Shown: positions 27,712 through 39,521, numbered from the stretch's first letter. The stretch is 64,000 nucleotides of DNA from Marinobacter sp. F4216 (GCF_019931195.1 NZ_JAIOUO010000007.1:186001-250000), one strand, 5' to 3'. The notes: generated from the letters alone by a model not told the origin. A program made the numbers and translations.

Positions 27712-27787
27712 GCGGGAATAGCTCAGTTGGTAGAGCACAACCTTGCCAAGGTTGGGGTCGCGAGTTCGAATCTCGTTTCCCGCTCCA
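27712..27787 (+). tRNA. tRNA-Gly (anticodon GCC)
   Basis: A 76-base cloverleaf with acceptor stem GCGGGAA / TTCCCGC, anticodon stem-loop CAACC-TTGCCAA-GGTTG, T-loop GTTCGAATC and encoded CCA. Confidence 0.98.
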
Positions 27788-27795
27788 GATTTTTG

Positions 27796-27827
27796 AAACC
27801 CGGCTTCGTATGAAGCCGGGTTTTTTT
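27796..27827 (+). terminator. Intrinsic terminator after tRNA-Gly
   Basis: A strong stem AACCCGGCTTC / GAAGCCGGGTT with a four-base loop is followed by seven T. It begins nine bases past the tRNA CCA. Confidence 0.9.
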
Positions 27828-27914
27828 CGTTTTTGGCGTGCAGGAATCGGCGGGGTGTGTTGACGTCGGATATAATCATGCTCCCTGAAATCCATCGGAG
27901 TGGATGAGCTCGCT

Positions 27915-28703
27915 ATGAATGTACAGTCTCTATGGGTCTACCCCGTAAAGTCACTGGCCGGTATCCGTGTTGAGGCGTTGGACCTCGATGATTTCGGTCC
28001 AGCTCATGACCGTCGCTGGATGCTGGTGGACGACAATGGGCGTTTTGTCACCCAGCGCGCTCATCCCGAGCTCGCGAAAATCAAAACATCCCTTGCTGCC
28101 GGCGAGGTTGGTGTTGAGATACCGGGTTATGGGAGCTTTGCTCTTGAGCCGACTGAAAGGCGATTGGAGGCGGAGGTTTGGGGCGATCGGGTCAACACGG
28201 TATTGGGTGCAGAGGAGGCCAGCGCTGCAGTAAGTGCGTTTTGCCAGAGATCACTTCGTTTCGTGTTTATGCCCGAAGATTCGTTTCGCCAGATTGATCC
28301 CGATTACGTAACGTCACGGCGCCGTGTTGGCTTTGCCGATGGTTATCCGCTCCTTATTGCCAACCAGGGTTCGCTGGAAGAGCTTAATGGGCGACTCCGG
28401 GATCCGGTCGAGATGCGGCGTTTTCGGCCCAATGTGGTGGTTTCCGGCTTCACCGCTTGGCAGGAAGAGCATTGGCGGGAGCTCAGCGTCGGAACTGTCC
28501 GTCTTAGTCTGGCGAAACCCTGTTCTCGCTGCGTCATGACGACTGTCGATCCGGAGGTTGGGGTAAAGGACAGTGATGGTCAGCCTCTGAAAACGTTGAG
28601 TGGCTATCGGCGGCAAAAGGAAGGTGTGATCTTCGGCATGAACGCTATTCATCAGAGCAGGGGTTGCCTGTCGGTTGGCGATCCGGTTTCAGTCATTGCA
28701 TAA
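27915..28703 (+). CDS. MOSC domain protein (YcbX-like, no ferredoxin domain)
   Basis: The 262-residue protein has the MOSC N-terminal beta-barrel (VQSLWVYPVKSLAGIRVEA, then DRRWMLVDDNGRFVTQR) and the MOSC domain proper. The conserved cysteine that holds the molybdenum cofactor sits in KPCSRCVMTTVDPE. E. coli YcbX has an extra C-terminal [2Fe-2S] ferredoxin domain of about 100 residues; this protein ends before it. Relatives reduce N-hydroxylated compounds. The start at 27915 is preferred over the GTG 15 bases earlier because MNVQSLWVYP matches the family. Confidence 0.88.
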   Translation: MNVQSLWVYPVKSLAGIRVEALDLDDFGPAHDRRWMLVDDNGRFVTQRAHPELAKIKTSLAAGEVGVEIPGYGSFALEPTERRLEAEVWGDRVNTVLGAEEASAAVSAFCQRSLRFVFMPEDSFRQIDPDYVTSRRRVGFADGYPLLIANQGSLEELNGRLRDPVEMRRFRPNVVVSGFTAWQEEHWRELSVGTVRLSLAKPCSRCVMTTVDPEVGVKDSDGQPLKTLSGYRRQKEGVIFGMNAIHQSRGCLSVGDPVSVIA

Positions 28704-28717
28704 GGAGTAAGGCGTCC

Positions 28718-30655
28718 GTGCCTTTGTTAACGCTTGAGTCAATATCGCTTTCTTTCGGGATGCATCCGCTTCTGGATCAGGCCAGCCTGACCGTAGAGCA
28801 GGGGGAGCGAGTCTGTCTGCTCGGCAGGAATGGTGAAGGAAAGTCGACTCTGCTGAAGGTGGTGGGCGGCGAAGTGGTTCCGGACGGCGGTGTGGTCAGG
28901 CTGGAAGATGGCGCGGTGCTGTCGGTATTGCCACAGAATCTTCCGTCGGACGACACGCGAAGCGCCTACGACGTTGTTGCGGGTGCCTTTCCGGAAACCG
29001 GCGATCTGCTCGCGGAATTCCACGGCCTTTCACAAAAGGCGGACGAAGCCAGTCTTGATCGTCTCATGAGGGTTCAGGAGCGCCTCGAGGCACTGGACGG
29101 CTGGCGGCTGGATCAGAAAGTGACGACTATTCTCGGCCAGTACGGGATTGATCCGGACCGGACCCTTGACACACTGTCAGGTGGCTGGCAGCGCCGGGTG
29201 TTACTTGCCCGTGCACTGGTTGCTGAACCTGACATCCTGCTGCTGGATGAGCCTACGAACCATCTCGACGTACCCGCCATCGCCTGGCTCGAGGACGCGT
29301 TAAGTCAGTTTCGCGGAGCGATCCTGTTCGTGAGTCACGACCGGGCGTTTATCCGTCGAATCGCGACCCGGATAGTGGAGCTGGACCGCGGGCAGTTGGT
29401 CAGTTTTGCCGCAACCTATGACCGGTATCTCGACCTCAAAGCGAAGGCGCTTGAGGAGGAAGAGCGACAGAACGCGCTCTTTGATAAGCGTCTCAAGCAG
29501 GAGGAGGCGTGGATCCGGCAGGGAATCAAGGCCCGGCGCACCCGGAATATGGGGCGTGTTCGCGCATTGAGAGCCATGCGCGAGGAGCGGCGCCAGCGTC
29601 GGGAACGTACCGGTAACGCCAGCTTTGCGGTTGAGGATGCCTCGCGCTCAGGCAATCTGGTGGTCGAAGCTCACGGCGCAGGTTTTGGTTATGCCGGCCA
29701 AACCACCATCATCCGCAATCTGGAGTTGCCAGTTCGTCGGGGCGACAAGATCGGCCTGGTAGGTGAAAACGGGACTGGTAAGACGACCCTGGTGAGGCTC
29801 CTGTTGGGCGGCCTGGAGCCCACCGAAGGTCGGATTCGGCTGGGTACCAATCTGGAGGTTGCCTATTTCGATCAGCTCCGGGAGGAACTGGATTTAACCA
29901 GAAACGCCCTGGATAACCTGTCCGAAGGCCGGGAGTTCATCGAAATCAATGGGCGTAACAAGCATGTCCTCGGCTACCTGCAGGAGTTCCTGTTTACACC
30001 GGAGCGGGCGCGCTCTCCGGTCCGCGTGTTCTCGGGCGGGGAGAGGGCCCGGTTGCTGCTTGCAAAACTGTTCAGTAAACCGGCTAATGTGCTGGTTCTC
30101 GACGAGCCAACCAACGATCTTGACGTGGAAACCCTGGAGTTGCTTGAAGAGCAGTTGGCTGAATTCAAGGGCACGGTCATTGTTATCAGTCACGACCGGG
30201 AATTTCTGGATAACGTGGTGACGGAAACGCTCTTTCTGGATGGTTCCGGCGAGGTCCGGTCGTTTGTCGGTGGCTACAGTGACTGGCGTCATCAGGGAGG
30301 ACGGTTCCCCTCAGAGAGCAGTGGCAATCGTCCTGATCGTCAGGACGTGGCGAAGACTGAAAAAACGCAGCCTAAAAAGGCCGATATCAAGTCCGGTTCT
30401 GAGCAAAAGCGCACAAAGCCGGCAACTGGAAAACTTAGTTACAAACTGAAACTGGAGCTCGAGCAACTGCCCGCCAAAATTGAGGCATTGGAACAGGAAG
30501 TCGCTGAACTTGAAGGTACAATCGCCAAGGCTGATTTCTATTCAGGGCCACCGGATGAGGTGTCTGGGACTCTTGAAAACCTGACAGAAAAGCAGGTATC
30601 TCTGGAGGCGGCGATCGAAAGGTGGATGGAGCTCGAGGAGCAACAGAATAAATGA
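28718..30655 (+). CDS. uup: Uup, ABC-F ATPase
   Basis: Soluble tandem ABC protein of the ABC-F family, associated with the ribosome and in E. coli with DNA transposon excision and ribosome assembly. Two complete cassettes: Walker A GRNGEGKST, signature LSGGWQRR, Walker B LLLDEPTNHLD; then GENGTGKTT, FSGGERARL, LVLDEPTNDLD. Between them lies the Uup/EttA-type linker with RQGIKARRTRNMGRVRALRA, and the C-terminal 70 residues are a coiled coil. The GTG start at 28718 follows AAGGAG and gives 645 residues beginning PLLTLESISL. Confidence 0.95.
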   Translation: MPLLTLESISLSFGMHPLLDQASLTVEQGERVCLLGRNGEGKSTLLKVVGGEVVPDGGVVRLEDGAVLSVLPQNLPSDDTRSAYDVVAGAFPETGDLLAEFHGLSQKADEASLDRLMRVQERLEALDGWRLDQKVTTILGQYGIDPDRTLDTLSGGWQRRVLLARALVAEPDILLLDEPTNHLDVPAIAWLEDALSQFRGAILFVSHDRAFIRRIATRIVELDRGQLVSFAATYDRYLDLKAKALEEEERQNALFDKRLKQEEAWIRQGIKARRTRNMGRVRALRAMREERRQRRERTGNASFAVEDASRSGNLVVEAHGAGFGYAGQTTIIRNLELPVRRGDKIGLVGENGTGKTTLVRLLLGGLEPTEGRIRLGTNLEVAYFDQLREELDLTRNALDNLSEGREFIEINGRNKHVLGYLQEFLFTPERARSPVRVFSGGERARLLLAKLFSKPANVLVLDEPTNDLDVETLELLEEQLAEFKGTVIVISHDREFLDNVVTETLFLDGSGEVRSFVGGYSDWRHQGGRFPSESSGNRPDRQDVAKTEKTQPKKADIKSGSEQKRTKPATGKLSYKLKLELEQLPAKIEALEQEVAELEGTIAKADFYSGPPDEVSGTLENLTEKQVSLEAAIERWMELEEQQNK

Positions 30656-31317
30656 ATGTAAAGTACCGCTTTGAGTTTCAGGGTGGCCGGACCGTTGAAT
30701 TCGCTGTTTCCGATCATCCCGAAGTTCCTCCCGGCAAGCAGCCGGCGTGGGCCAGGCTGGAGCATTGCAAGTGCTCAAATTGCCCTCTTAAGTCTGGCGC
30801 CATGGAATACTGTCCGGCCGCAGCGGAGATTCAGCCAGTCGTCGAGGCCTTCCAGGCCGACAATGCGTTCGACAAGGTTCATGTTGAAGTTACTGATGAT
30901 CGCCGCAGCTATTCCAAGGACACCACGCTTGAAGAGGCTCTTCGGTCCCTCATGGGGCTAAAGATGGCAACCAGTGGGTGCCCGGTGCTGAGTGAGCTCA
31001 AACCCATGGCCATTCATCACCTGCCTTTCGCCAGCTCCGATGAATTTATTGCGCGCAGTGTTTCCCATTACCTGTTGCAGCAATATTTTGCCAAGCGGAA
31101 CCACCGTGAGCCCGATTGGGAGCTCAGAGGTCTGGTTGAGCGCAACCGGCGATTACAGTTGGTTAACCAGGCTTTGTGGCAGCGCATTCACTCGGTCTGC
31201 AAGGGGGACAGTAACCTGAAGGCACTGCTTAACTTTTTCTCGATGGCTTCGAGCGTCAGTTTCTCGCTGGAAACCCAGCTTAGGAAGCTTGAGGGGAAGA
31301 TGACCGTGGAAGGGTGA
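30652..31317 (+). CDS. Unassigned cysteine-motif protein coupled to uup
   Basis: A 221-residue cytoplasmic protein, family not firmly recognised (possibly DUF6901). The start ATG overlaps the uup stop (ATGA), so the two are translationally coupled. The N-terminal third contains a cysteine cluster, HCKCSNCPL followed by EYCPAAAE, then TSGCPVLSEL near residue 108; this could bind zinc or an Fe-S cluster. The rest is helical, with basic patches (RNHREPDWELRGLVERNRR). No signal peptide or membrane helix. A terminator follows. Confidence 0.75.
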   Translation: MNVKYRFEFQGGRTVEFAVSDHPEVPPGKQPAWARLEHCKCSNCPLKSGAMEYCPAAAEIQPVVEAFQADNAFDKVHVEVTDDRRSYSKDTTLEEALRSLMGLKMATSGCPVLSELKPMAIHHLPFASSDEFIARSVSHYLLQQYFAKRNHREPDWELRGLVERNRRLQLVNQALWQRIHSVCKGDSNLKALLNFFSMASSVSFSLETQLRKLEGKMTVEG

Positions 31318-31347
31318 TCAGAGTTTGCCCGGCGTTAGGTAATGATG

Positions 31348-31384
31348 AGCCGGGGTACCCATATGGGCGCTCCGGCTTTTTCTT
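31348..31384. terminator. Terminator between the uup unit and the convergent usp gene
   Basis: AGCCGG ... CCGGCT enclosing a second small palindrome (CCCATATGGG), followed by TTTTTCTTT on the plus strand. It abuts the stop codon of the minus-strand stress protein. Confidence 0.7.
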
Positions 31385-31821
31385 TATTCCTGCTCGATTC
31401 TCACGGCCAGTACATCGCATTCGCTGCCATGCAATACGCCGTTCGCTGTCGATCCCAGCAATAACTGAAACCCCTTCCTTCCATGACTTCCAACCACGAC
31501 CAGGTCGCCGTCCATTTCCTTGGCAAGCCGGTGGATTTCTGATTCCGGACGGCCTACCGTCACGATTTGCTGATCCTTGCCAACGCCGTATTCCTCGCCG
31601 TAGGCGGCCAGTTGGTCGTGCGCGGCCTTGTCCAGCTGGTCCTGGAGTTCTGTGAGGTCCATGGGGATATCGCCGCCGTAAGCATAGCCAACCGGCTCGA
31701 CCACATGAACCAGGGTAAGCTGGGCGCCGTGGGTCTGTGCCAGTGACTGCGCTTTTTTGAGAACCTGTGGAGCTTCTTCGGTCAGGTCGATGGCAACCAG
31801 AATGTTTTTGTAGGTGGACAT
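31384..31821 (-). CDS. Universal stress protein (UspA family)
   Basis: A 145-residue single Usp domain starting MSTYKNILVAIDLTEEA, with AAGGAG upstream of the ATG at 31821; a longer reading adds only a basic stretch without a ribosome site. The C-terminal nucleotide-binding region is DLVVVGSHGRKGFQLLLGST, close to the ATP-binding Usp pattern, so it is probably an ATP-binding type. The target is unknown. It stands alone, convergent with the uup unit. Confidence 0.9.
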   Translation of the reverse strand: MSTYKNILVAIDLTEEAPQVLKKAQSLAQTHGAQLTLVHVVEPVGYAYGGDIPMDLTELQDQLDKAAHDQLAAYGEEYGVGKDQQIVTVGRPESEIHRLAKEMDGDLVVVGSHGRKGFQLLLGSTANGVLHGSECDVLAVRIEQE

Positions 31822-31930
31822 CGCGTCACTCCTTCGTCTGCGTGGATAGGCTCTGGATAATACGTCCAATGTATCTCAGAAAGTGTAGCGGGAAACTGAT
31901 GCGTATCAATAAAGATGGGTGATGGAAATC

Positions 31931-31962
31931 AAGCCTGACGGGTAGTTAGGGCCGTCAGGCTT
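31931..31962 (-). terminator. Weak hairpin after the gene at 31970
   Basis: AAGCCTGACGG / CCGTCAGGCTT with a 10-base loop starts eight bases after the stop on the minus strand. The following bases (TTGATTT) are only a poor U-run. Confidence 0.5.
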
Positions 31963-31969
31963 GCAAGGA

Positions 31970-32788
31970 TCAGGCTTTGTTCTGTAGCAGTTCGATCGTG
32001 GTTGAGAGGCCTTCGATAATGCCTTTTGAATAGCGATCGATAATAAAGCTGACGTTACGGTCGTTGAAGTTGATGTAGGAGCCGCGAATGAATTCCCACT
32101 TAGAGGAAACATTCTGGATGGTTTCCTCTACGGCGTCTTCGTTGTCTCCGCGGGTGACCACTGCCAACAGTTGGTCGAATTCGCGGGCTTGCTCATCGAG
32201 GGGCTTCTCGGTTTCGGCACCCTGGAATGTCTGGTACACCGAGGAGTTGGAGCGGGCCGAATACTTCGCCATCATTTGTGCCATCATGACGGACGCTGAC
32301 CGTGCAGCTTCGACGCGAGGGTTGTTCCCGGTTTGAGTGCTTTCCTGGGAAATGGAATACAGCTCCGTGGCGATGTCATTCATTGTCAGGGCCTGGTTGG
32401 CCATGTCTGACACCAGGCGGAGGTCCGGGTAGCCGGTTTTCCGAACATCATTCACATTGCTTCGCATCAGATTCTTGAAGCTGTCAAACTCCTGATTCAA
32501 AGACTCAATCTGCTCTTCGGTCAGAATGCCGCTGGTGCTTTCGATAACGGCGTTCATGGCATCGTTGGCACCATTGATGGCAGCAACGATTTCATTCAGG
32601 GTTTCGGTATCTCCGCTGGCGCTGAACCGGTAGTAAGCGTCCATCGCCATATAGTTGTTAATCCGGAATTCATGAAGATTGGCAAGGAAGTTACCAGCGG
32701 TTTCCTGAGCACGGGCGCCCATGGATGCAAATACAAGCAGTACCAAGGCAACAACCAGGGAGCGGACCTGGAGGCGAGAGTCTTTCAT
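31970..32788 (-). CDS. Exported helical protein of unknown function
   Basis: A 272-residue protein with a clear signal peptide: MKDSRLQVRS, a hydrophobic core and cleavage after MGARA (about residue 27). The mature part is almost entirely helical, low in Pro, and has no cysteines or heme motifs. Helices such as NLHEFRINNYMAMDAYYRF and VSDMANQALTMNDIATELYS look like a four-helix bundle sensor domain, but no membrane helix or signalling domain follows, so it is a free periplasmic protein. No partner gene lies beside it. I do not recognise the family. Confidence 0.75.
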   Translation of the reverse strand: MKDSRLQVRSLVVALVLLVFASMGARAQETAGNFLANLHEFRINNYMAMDAYYRFSASGDTETLNEIVAAINGANDAMNAVIESTSGILTEEQIESLNQEFDSFKNLMRSNVNDVRKTGYPDLRLVSDMANQALTMNDIATELYSISQESTQTGNNPRVEAARSASVMMAQMMAKYSARSNSSVYQTFQGAETEKPLDEQAREFDQLLAVVTRGDNEDAVEETIQNVSSKWEFIRGSYINFNDRNVSFIIDRYSKGIIEGLSTTIELLQNKA

Positions 32789-33267
32789 CGGATAAGTCTC
32801 CGTAATGCTGTTTTATTATTGTGAACCACAACTCGTTCTCCGAAGTTAAAGTAACTGGGCTGGCCAATCAAGCAATTTTGCCGCCTCAACCCTTGTGAGT
32901 AGTCAACAAGTATAAGAAGAAGGACCATTGAGTGGATTTTATTCAGGTTTACTCTGTTACACTCCTTCGAGCTCGGTAGATTGCCTGTCCAGAGGTGCTG
33001 ATGCCAGAGCTTCCAATCCGGCCTCTGGGGCCAGCGGGAGGGTTACCGGAATACTCTCAAATCACAAATTTCCCTGAAGAAACAAATTGACAAATGGCCG
33101 ATTTTTTTTCATCGTGTGCCATCGCGATTCAAACGACTGTATGAATTTTGGGTCGGATAATCGGGCAGTGACAGAATTCTCGCTGCACAGACACCTCCCT
33201 GGCTGCGACCTGGAACCGTAGTCGGGGAAGCTGGAAGCAGTTCCAAACACAGACTGGAGATCAGTTG
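32789..33267. other. 479-base intergenic region before fadB
   Basis: No convincing gene is seen; the possible 62-residue minus-strand frame at 33062-33250 has no ribosome site or family character. A weak promoter for fadBA may be TTGAGT at 32928-32933, then TACTCT at 32950-32955 with a 16-base spacer. I found no clear PsrA or FadR operator. Confidence 0.5.
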
Positions 33268-35415
33268 ATGATTTACGAAGGTAAAGCCATCACGGTTAAA
33301 GAGATCGAAGGCGGGATCGCTCAGTTGAACTTTGACTTGCAGGGCGAGTCAGTGAACAAGTTCAACCGTCTCACTATTGAAGAGCTCGGCGCCGCGACTG
33401 ACGCACTTAAAGCACAGAAGAACCTGAAGGGTCTGGTGGTAACCAGCTCAAAGGACAGCTTCATTGTTGGTGCTGACATTACTGAATTCACCGAGTTGTT
33501 TGCCGGTTCCGAAGAGGATCTCGTTGCAAACAACCTCAAGGCCAACGAGGTGTTCAGCGCAGTTGAAGACCTGCCGTTCCCGACCGTGACCGCTATTAAC
33601 GGCATCGCGCTGGGCGGTGGCTTTGAAATGTGCCTGTCCACCGACTACCGGGTGATGGACAAGAAGGCCAAGGTTGGTCTGCCGGAAGTGAAGCTGGGCA
33701 TCTTCCCGGGTTTTGGCGGTACTGTCCGCCTGTCCCGTCTGGTTGGCGTGGATAACGCTGTTGAGTGGATCTGTGGCGGCACCGAAAACCGTGCTGACGC
33801 CGCTCTGAAGGTAGGCGCTGTCGATGCGGTTGTTGAATCTGACAAGCTGTTGGACGCCGCCGTTGCCATTATTAACCAGTGCAACGAAGGCAAGCTTGAC
33901 AACGAAGCTCGCCGTGAAGAGAAGAAGGGCAAGATCAAGCTGAATGCCATGGAAAGCATGATGGCGTTCGAAATTTCAAAGGCGTTTGTTGCTGGCAAAG
34001 CGGGTCGTAACTATCCGGCTCCGGTAGAGGCCATCAAGGTCATGCAGAAGCATGCCGGCATGACTCGCGACAAGGCGATCGAAGTGGAAGCCAAGGGCTT
34101 TGCCAAGATGGCCAAGACCAACGTTGCGGCGTGTCTGGTTGGCCTGTTCCTGAACGACCAGGCGCTCAAGAAGAAGGCCTCTGCGTGGGAAAAAGAAGCT
34201 TCCAAGGTTGATCTGGCTGCCGTACTGGGTGCTGGCATCATGGGTGGTGGTGTGGCATATCAGTCCGCACTGAAAGGCACCCCGATTGTCATGAAGGACA
34301 TCAACCAGGACGGCATCAAGCTCGGCCTGAATGAGGCCAAGAAGCTGCTGGCCAAGCGTGTGTCCAAGGGTAAGATGGACGCCAACAAGATGGCGGACGT
34401 GCTCAACAACATTACTCCGACCCTCAACTACGGCGACTTCAAGAGTGTCGACCTGGTTGTTGAGGCGGTTGTTGAGAACCCGAAGGTTAAAGACGCTGTC
34501 CTGCGTGAAACCGAAGATGCGGTTCGCGAAGACGCTATCCTGACCTCCAACACCTCTACTATTTCCATCAATCTGCTGGCGAAGAACCTGAAGCGTCCGG
34601 AAAACTTCTGTGGTATGCACTTCTTCAACCCGGTGCACATGATGCCGCTGGTTGAGGTTATTCGTGGCGAGAAGACCTCCGATCGCGCCATTGCTACCAC
34701 CGTGGCTTACGCCAAGGCGATGGGCAAGACTCCGATCGTTGTTAACGACTGCCCGGGCTTCCTGGTTAACCGTGTTCTGTTCCCTTACTTCGGCGGCTTT
34801 GCCGGCCTGGTTCGTGACGGCGCGGACTTCCAGAAGATCGACAAGGTAATGGAAAAGTTTGGCTGGCCGATGGGTCCTGCGTACCTGCTTGACGTTGTCG
34901 GCATGGATACCGCCAAGCACGCCAACGAAGTGATGGCCGAAGGCTTCCCGGATCGCATGAAGGACGAGAACAAGTCCGCTATCGATGTGATGTTCGAGAA
35001 TAACCGTTACGGTCAGAAGAACAACGTTGGTTTCTACAAGTACGAGACCGACAAGCGTGGCAAGCCGAAGAAGGTTGTCGACGAAGAAACCTACAAGCTG
35101 ATTGAGCCTGTGGTTCAGGGTAAGAAGGACTTCGAGGAAGAAGACATTATCGCTCGCATGATGATTCCTCTGTGTCTGGAAACCGTACGCTGCCTGGAAG
35201 ACGGCATTGTTGAAGACCCGGCCGATGCGGATATGGGTCTGATCTACGGCATCGGATTCCCTCCGTTCCGTGGTGGCGCCCTGCGTTACATCGACGACAT
35301 GGGTGTCGACAAGTTCGTCGAACTGGCAGACAAGTATGCAGATCTGGGTCCTCTGTACCACCCGACCGAGAAGCTGCGTGAAATGGCCAAGACTGGCAAA
35401 AAGTTCTTTGGCTAA
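33268..35415 (+). CDS. fadB: FadB, multifunctional fatty acid oxidation alpha subunit
   Basis: Carries enoyl-CoA hydratase/isomerase and 3-hydroxyacyl-CoA dehydrogenase activity for beta-oxidation, in a complex with FadA. Residues about 1-190 are the crotonase domain ([47 protein letters not shown]). The NAD-binding domain starts near residue 313 ([18 protein letters not shown]), with the dehydrogenase motif [17 protein letters not shown]. The ATG at 33268 with GGAGA upstream is preferred over the TTG one codon earlier. Length is 715 residues. Confidence 0.96.
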   Translation: MIYEGKAITVKEIEGGIAQLNFDLQGESVNKFNRLTIEELGAATDALKAQKNLKGLVVTSSKDSFIVGADITEFTELFAGSEEDLVANNLKANEVFSAVEDLPFPTVTAINGIALGGGFEMCLSTDYRVMDKKAKVGLPEVKLGIFPGFGGTVRLSRLVGVDNAVEWICGGTENRADAALKVGAVDAVVESDKLLDAAVAIINQCNEGKLDNEARREEKKGKIKLNAMESMMAFEISKAFVAGKAGRNYPAPVEAIKVMQKHAGMTRDKAIEVEAKGFAKMAKTNVAACLVGLFLNDQALKKKASAWEKEASKVDLAAVLGAGIMGGGVAYQSALKGTPIVMKDINQDGIKLGLNEAKKLLAKRVSKGKMDANKMADVLNNITPTLNYGDFKSVDLVVEAVVENPKVKDAVLRETEDAVREDAILTSNTSTISINLLAKNLKRPENFCGMHFFNPVHMMPLVEVIRGEKTSDRAIATTVAYAKAMGKTPIVVNDCPGFLVNRVLFPYFGGFAGLVRDGADFQKIDKVMEKFGWPMGPAYLLDVVGMDTAKHANEVMAEGFPDRMKDENKSAIDVMFENNRYGQKNNVGFYKYETDKRGKPKKVVDEETYKLIEPVVQGKKDFEEEDIIARMMIPLCLETVRCLEDGIVEDPADADMGLIYGIGFPPFRGGALRYIDDMGVDKFVELADKYADLGPLYHPTEKLREMAKTGKKFFG

Positions 35416-35421
35416 CCCTGA

Positions 35422-36624
<1,203 letters not shown>

Positions 36625-36652
36625 GTCTCCCGGCGGTAGTGGTGATATGTTA

Positions 36653-36687
36653 AAAGAAGGCCCGGCATAAAGCCGGGCCTTCTTTAT
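36653..36687 (+). terminator. Intrinsic terminator after fadA
   Basis: A 14-base stem AAAGAAGGCCCGGC / GCCGGGCCTTCTTT with a five-base loop, 29 bases after the fadA stop. Confidence 0.9.
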
Positions 36688-36744
36688 TTGGGAATTGCGA
36701 AAAAAAGCCGATCGTAAGTGAAAGAATGGGTTGTCTTGCTATTC

Positions 36745-36773
36745 TTGACCCTGTAAAACAGGGGGCCTATATG
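36745..36773 (+). promoter_or_regulatory. Promoter of topA
   Basis: TTGACC (36745-36750), a 17-base spacer and TATATG (36768-36773) lie 100 bases before the topA ATG. The spacer contains a small dyad, CCCTG-TAAAA-CAGGG (36749-36763). Confidence 0.6.
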
Positions 36774-36873
36774 ATGTTGGCAAGCTGTTTGTTTTCTAGC
36801 CGATTGATTTTTCAACGAGTTTACGGTCCGCTGATTTGCCGACTGTTTTTCGCCAAGGATACAGATCTCTGCT

Positions 36874-39507
36874 ATGGGTAAAAGTCTCGTAATTGTCGAG
36901 TCGCCAGCGAAAGCGAAGACCATCAATAAGTACCTGGGCTCAGATTTTATTGTTAAGTCCAGTGTGGGCCACATTCGGGATCTTCCTGTCAGCGGCGGTG
37001 GATCCCAGACAGACCCGAAGGAACGAGCCCGCCAGGCGGCGCTGACGCGCAAGATGAGTCCCGAAGAAAAGGAAGCTCACAAGAAGCGTAAGGCCCGTGA
37101 GCAGCTGGTAGCCCGGATGGGGGTTGACCCGGACCAGGACTGGTCCGCCCGATACGAGATTCTGCCTGGCAAGGAAAAAGTCGTCAGCGAGCTCAAGCGT
37201 CTGGCAAAGTCTGCCGATCACGTCTATCTCGCAACGGATTTGGACCGCGAGGGGGAGGCCATTGCGTGGCACCTTCAGCAGACCATCGGTGGTGAGCCCG
37301 ACAAGTATCGTCGTGTCGTGTTTAACGAAATCACCAAGCGAGCTATCAAGGAAGCGTTCAATGATCCGGGTTCGGTGGACGTTAACCGTGTGAACGCCCA
37401 GCAGGCTCGCCGGTTCCTCGATCGGGTCGTGGGGTACATGGTATCGCCACTGCTGTGGGCCAAAATCGCTCGGGGCCTTTCGGCCGGCCGGGTGCAGTCT
37501 GTCGCCGTTCGCCTGATCGTTGAGCGGGAAAAAGAGATCCGGAAATTCGTTCCGGAAGAATTCTGGCAGATGCACGCGGATCTGGCCTCGAAGCAGGGAA
37601 ATCGCCCGGTTCGCTTCGAGGTCACCAAATACAGTGACAAGGCCTATCGGCCTACTAATGAAGCCGAGAGTACCGCGCACCTGGAGCGCCTCAAAGCCGG
37701 TGACTTCAAGGTAGCAAAGCGAGAGGATAAGCCGACCCGCTCACGTCCGTCAGCGCCGTTCATCACCTCAACCCTGCAGCAGGCAGCGAGCAACCGGATG
37801 GGTTTCAGCGTCAAGAAGACAATGATGCTGGCCCAGCGCCTGTATGAAGCGGGTTTCATTACCTACATGCGTACTGACTCCACCAACCTGAGCCAGGATG
37901 CTGTAACCGGATGTCGGGATTTCATTAAAGACCAGTTTGGCGACCGGTACCTTCCGGAAACGCCACGCGTCTACGGCAGCAAGGAGGGCGCACAGGAGGC
38001 CCACGAGGCGATTCGTCCAACGGACGTGAGCCGGCGATCCGCTGACATCACTGGTTTGGAAAAGGACGCAGAGAAGCTCTATGAGTTGATCTGGCGTCAG
38101 TTTGTCGCCTGCCAGATGGCGGATGCGGAATTCTTAAGCACCTCGATCATGGTTGCCAATGGTGATTACGAATTGCGCACACGCGGTCGCATCATCAAAT
38201 TTGATGGTTTCTTGAAGGCCGCTCCGCAAGCCAAGAAAGACGAAGATATCGCCTTGCCTGACATCAAGGTCGATGAGGTCCTTGGTCTGGAAAAACTGGA
38301 ACCAAGCCAGCACTTTACCAAGCCAGCGCCCCGTTACACGGAAGCCAGTCTCGTCAAGGAGCTGGAAAAGCAGGGCATCGGCCGGCCGTCTACTTACGCG
38401 TCCATCATCTCAACCATTCAGGATCGCGGTTACGTTCGACTTGAAAGTCGCCGTTTCTACGCGGAGAAGATGGGTGAGATCGTCAATGAGCGCCTGTCGG
38501 AGTCCTTCCCGAATCTGATGGATTACGATTTCACCGCCAAAATGGAAGATGAGCTGGACGAGATCGCCGAGGGGGATGTTGACTGGAAAAAGGTGCTCAA
38601 CGACTTCTACGGAAAGTTCCGCTCTCAACTTGAAACGGCTGAAGGTGCTGGTGACGGTGGAATGCGGGCCAATACCCCGACCGAAACCGATATTCCGTGT
38701 CCTACCTGTGGTCGTAACATGCAGATTCGGGTTGCCAGCACGGGTGTATTCCTGGGTTGCTCCGGCTATGCGTTGCCGCCCAAAGAGCGCTGCAAGACCA
38801 CCATTAATCTTGTCTCAGGCGATGATGTTGTGGCTGCTGATGATGACGTGGAAGGCGAGGGCGAGACTCGTTTGCTGCGCATGAAACGGCGGTGTCCAAA
38901 GTGCGGTACGGCCATGGACAGTTATCTGGTGGATGAGGGGCGCAAGCTGCACATCTGTGGTAATAACCCGGACTGTTCGGGTTACGAGGTGGAGAAAGGC
39001 ACCTTCCGCATAAAAGGCTACGACGGCCCCACGCTCGATTGCGATAAGTGCGGATCTGAAATGCAGCTGAAAACCGGGCGTTTCGGCAAGTATTTTGGCT
39101 GTACCAACGCAGACTGCAAAAATACTCGCAAGCTTCTGAAAAATGGCGAGCCTGCACCGCCCAAAATGGATCCGGTACCCATGCCTGAGCTGCAATGTCA
39201 GAAAGTGGACGATACCTACGTGCTGCGAGACGGTGCGTCCGGGCTGTTCCTGGCCGCGAGTAAGTTTCCGAAGAATCGGGAGACTCGACCGCCACTGGTG
39301 AAGGAAATTCTGCCGCACCGGAAGGAGATTGATCCCAAGTACTCGTTCCTGTTCGAGGCGCCTGCGGCGGATCCCGAGGGAAATCCCACGGTGATTCGCT
39401 ACAGCCGGAAGCTCAAGGAGCAGTACGTCATGTCCGAGAAGGATGGCAAGGCCACCGGTTGGACAGCGCACTACCGTGACGGTAAGTGGGTTCCCAAGAG
39501 CAAATAA
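36874..39507 (+). CDS. topA: TopA, DNA topoisomerase I
   Basis: Type IA topoisomerase that relaxes negative supercoils. The TOPRIM domain starts [19 protein letters not shown] and has the acidic triad [14 protein letters not shown]. The catalytic tyrosine is in [11 protein letters not shown]. The C-terminus has three four-cysteine zinc fingers: CPTCGRNM with GC and a spaced C, CPKCGTAM with CGNNPDC, and CDKCGSEM with CTNADC. A topoisomerase C-terminal repeat region follows. Length 877 residues, near E. coli (865). Confidence 0.97.
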   Translation: MGKSLVIVESPAKAKTINKYLGSDFIVKSSVGHIRDLPVSGGGSQTDPKERARQAALTRKMSPEEKEAHKKRKAREQLVARMGVDPDQDWSARYEILPGKEKVVSELKRLAKSADHVYLATDLDREGEAIAWHLQQTIGGEPDKYRRVVFNEITKRAIKEAFNDPGSVDVNRVNAQQARRFLDRVVGYMVSPLLWAKIARGLSAGRVQSVAVRLIVEREKEIRKFVPEEFWQMHADLASKQGNRPVRFEVTKYSDKAYRPTNEAESTAHLERLKAGDFKVAKREDKPTRSRPSAPFITSTLQQAASNRMGFSVKKTMMLAQRLYEAGFITYMRTDSTNLSQDAVTGCRDFIKDQFGDRYLPETPRVYGSKEGAQEAHEAIRPTDVSRRSADITGLEKDAEKLYELIWRQFVACQMADAEFLSTSIMVANGDYELRTRGRIIKFDGFLKAAPQAKKDEDIALPDIKVDEVLGLEKLEPSQHFTKPAPRYTEASLVKELEKQGIGRPSTYASIISTIQDRGYVRLESRRFYAEKMGEIVNERLSESFPNLMDYDFTAKMEDELDEIAEGDVDWKKVLNDFYGKFRSQLETAEGAGDGGMRANTPTETDIPCPTCGRNMQIRVASTGVFLGCSGYALPPKERCKTTINLVSGDDVVAADDDVEGEGETRLLRMKRRCPKCGTAMDSYLVDEGRKLHICGNNPDCSGYEVEKGTFRIKGYDGPTLDCDKCGSEMQLKTGRFGKYFGCTNADCKNTRKLLKNGEPAPPKMDPVPMPELQCQKVDDTYVLRDGASGLFLAASKFPKNRETRPPLVKEILPHRKEIDPKYSFLFEAPAADPEGNPTVIRYSRKLKEQYVMSEKDGKATGWTAHYRDGKWVPKSK

Positions 39508-39521
39508 TTGATGTGTCATAG

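Noticed and set aside
33062..33250. 62-codon minus-strand frame upstream of fadB
   Set aside because: No ribosome site, no signal peptide or family; probably chance.
33976..35361. 461-codon minus-strand frame opposite fadB
   Set aside because: It is the mirror of a highly biased coding sequence; no family character, no ribosome site, and fadB is certain on the other strand.
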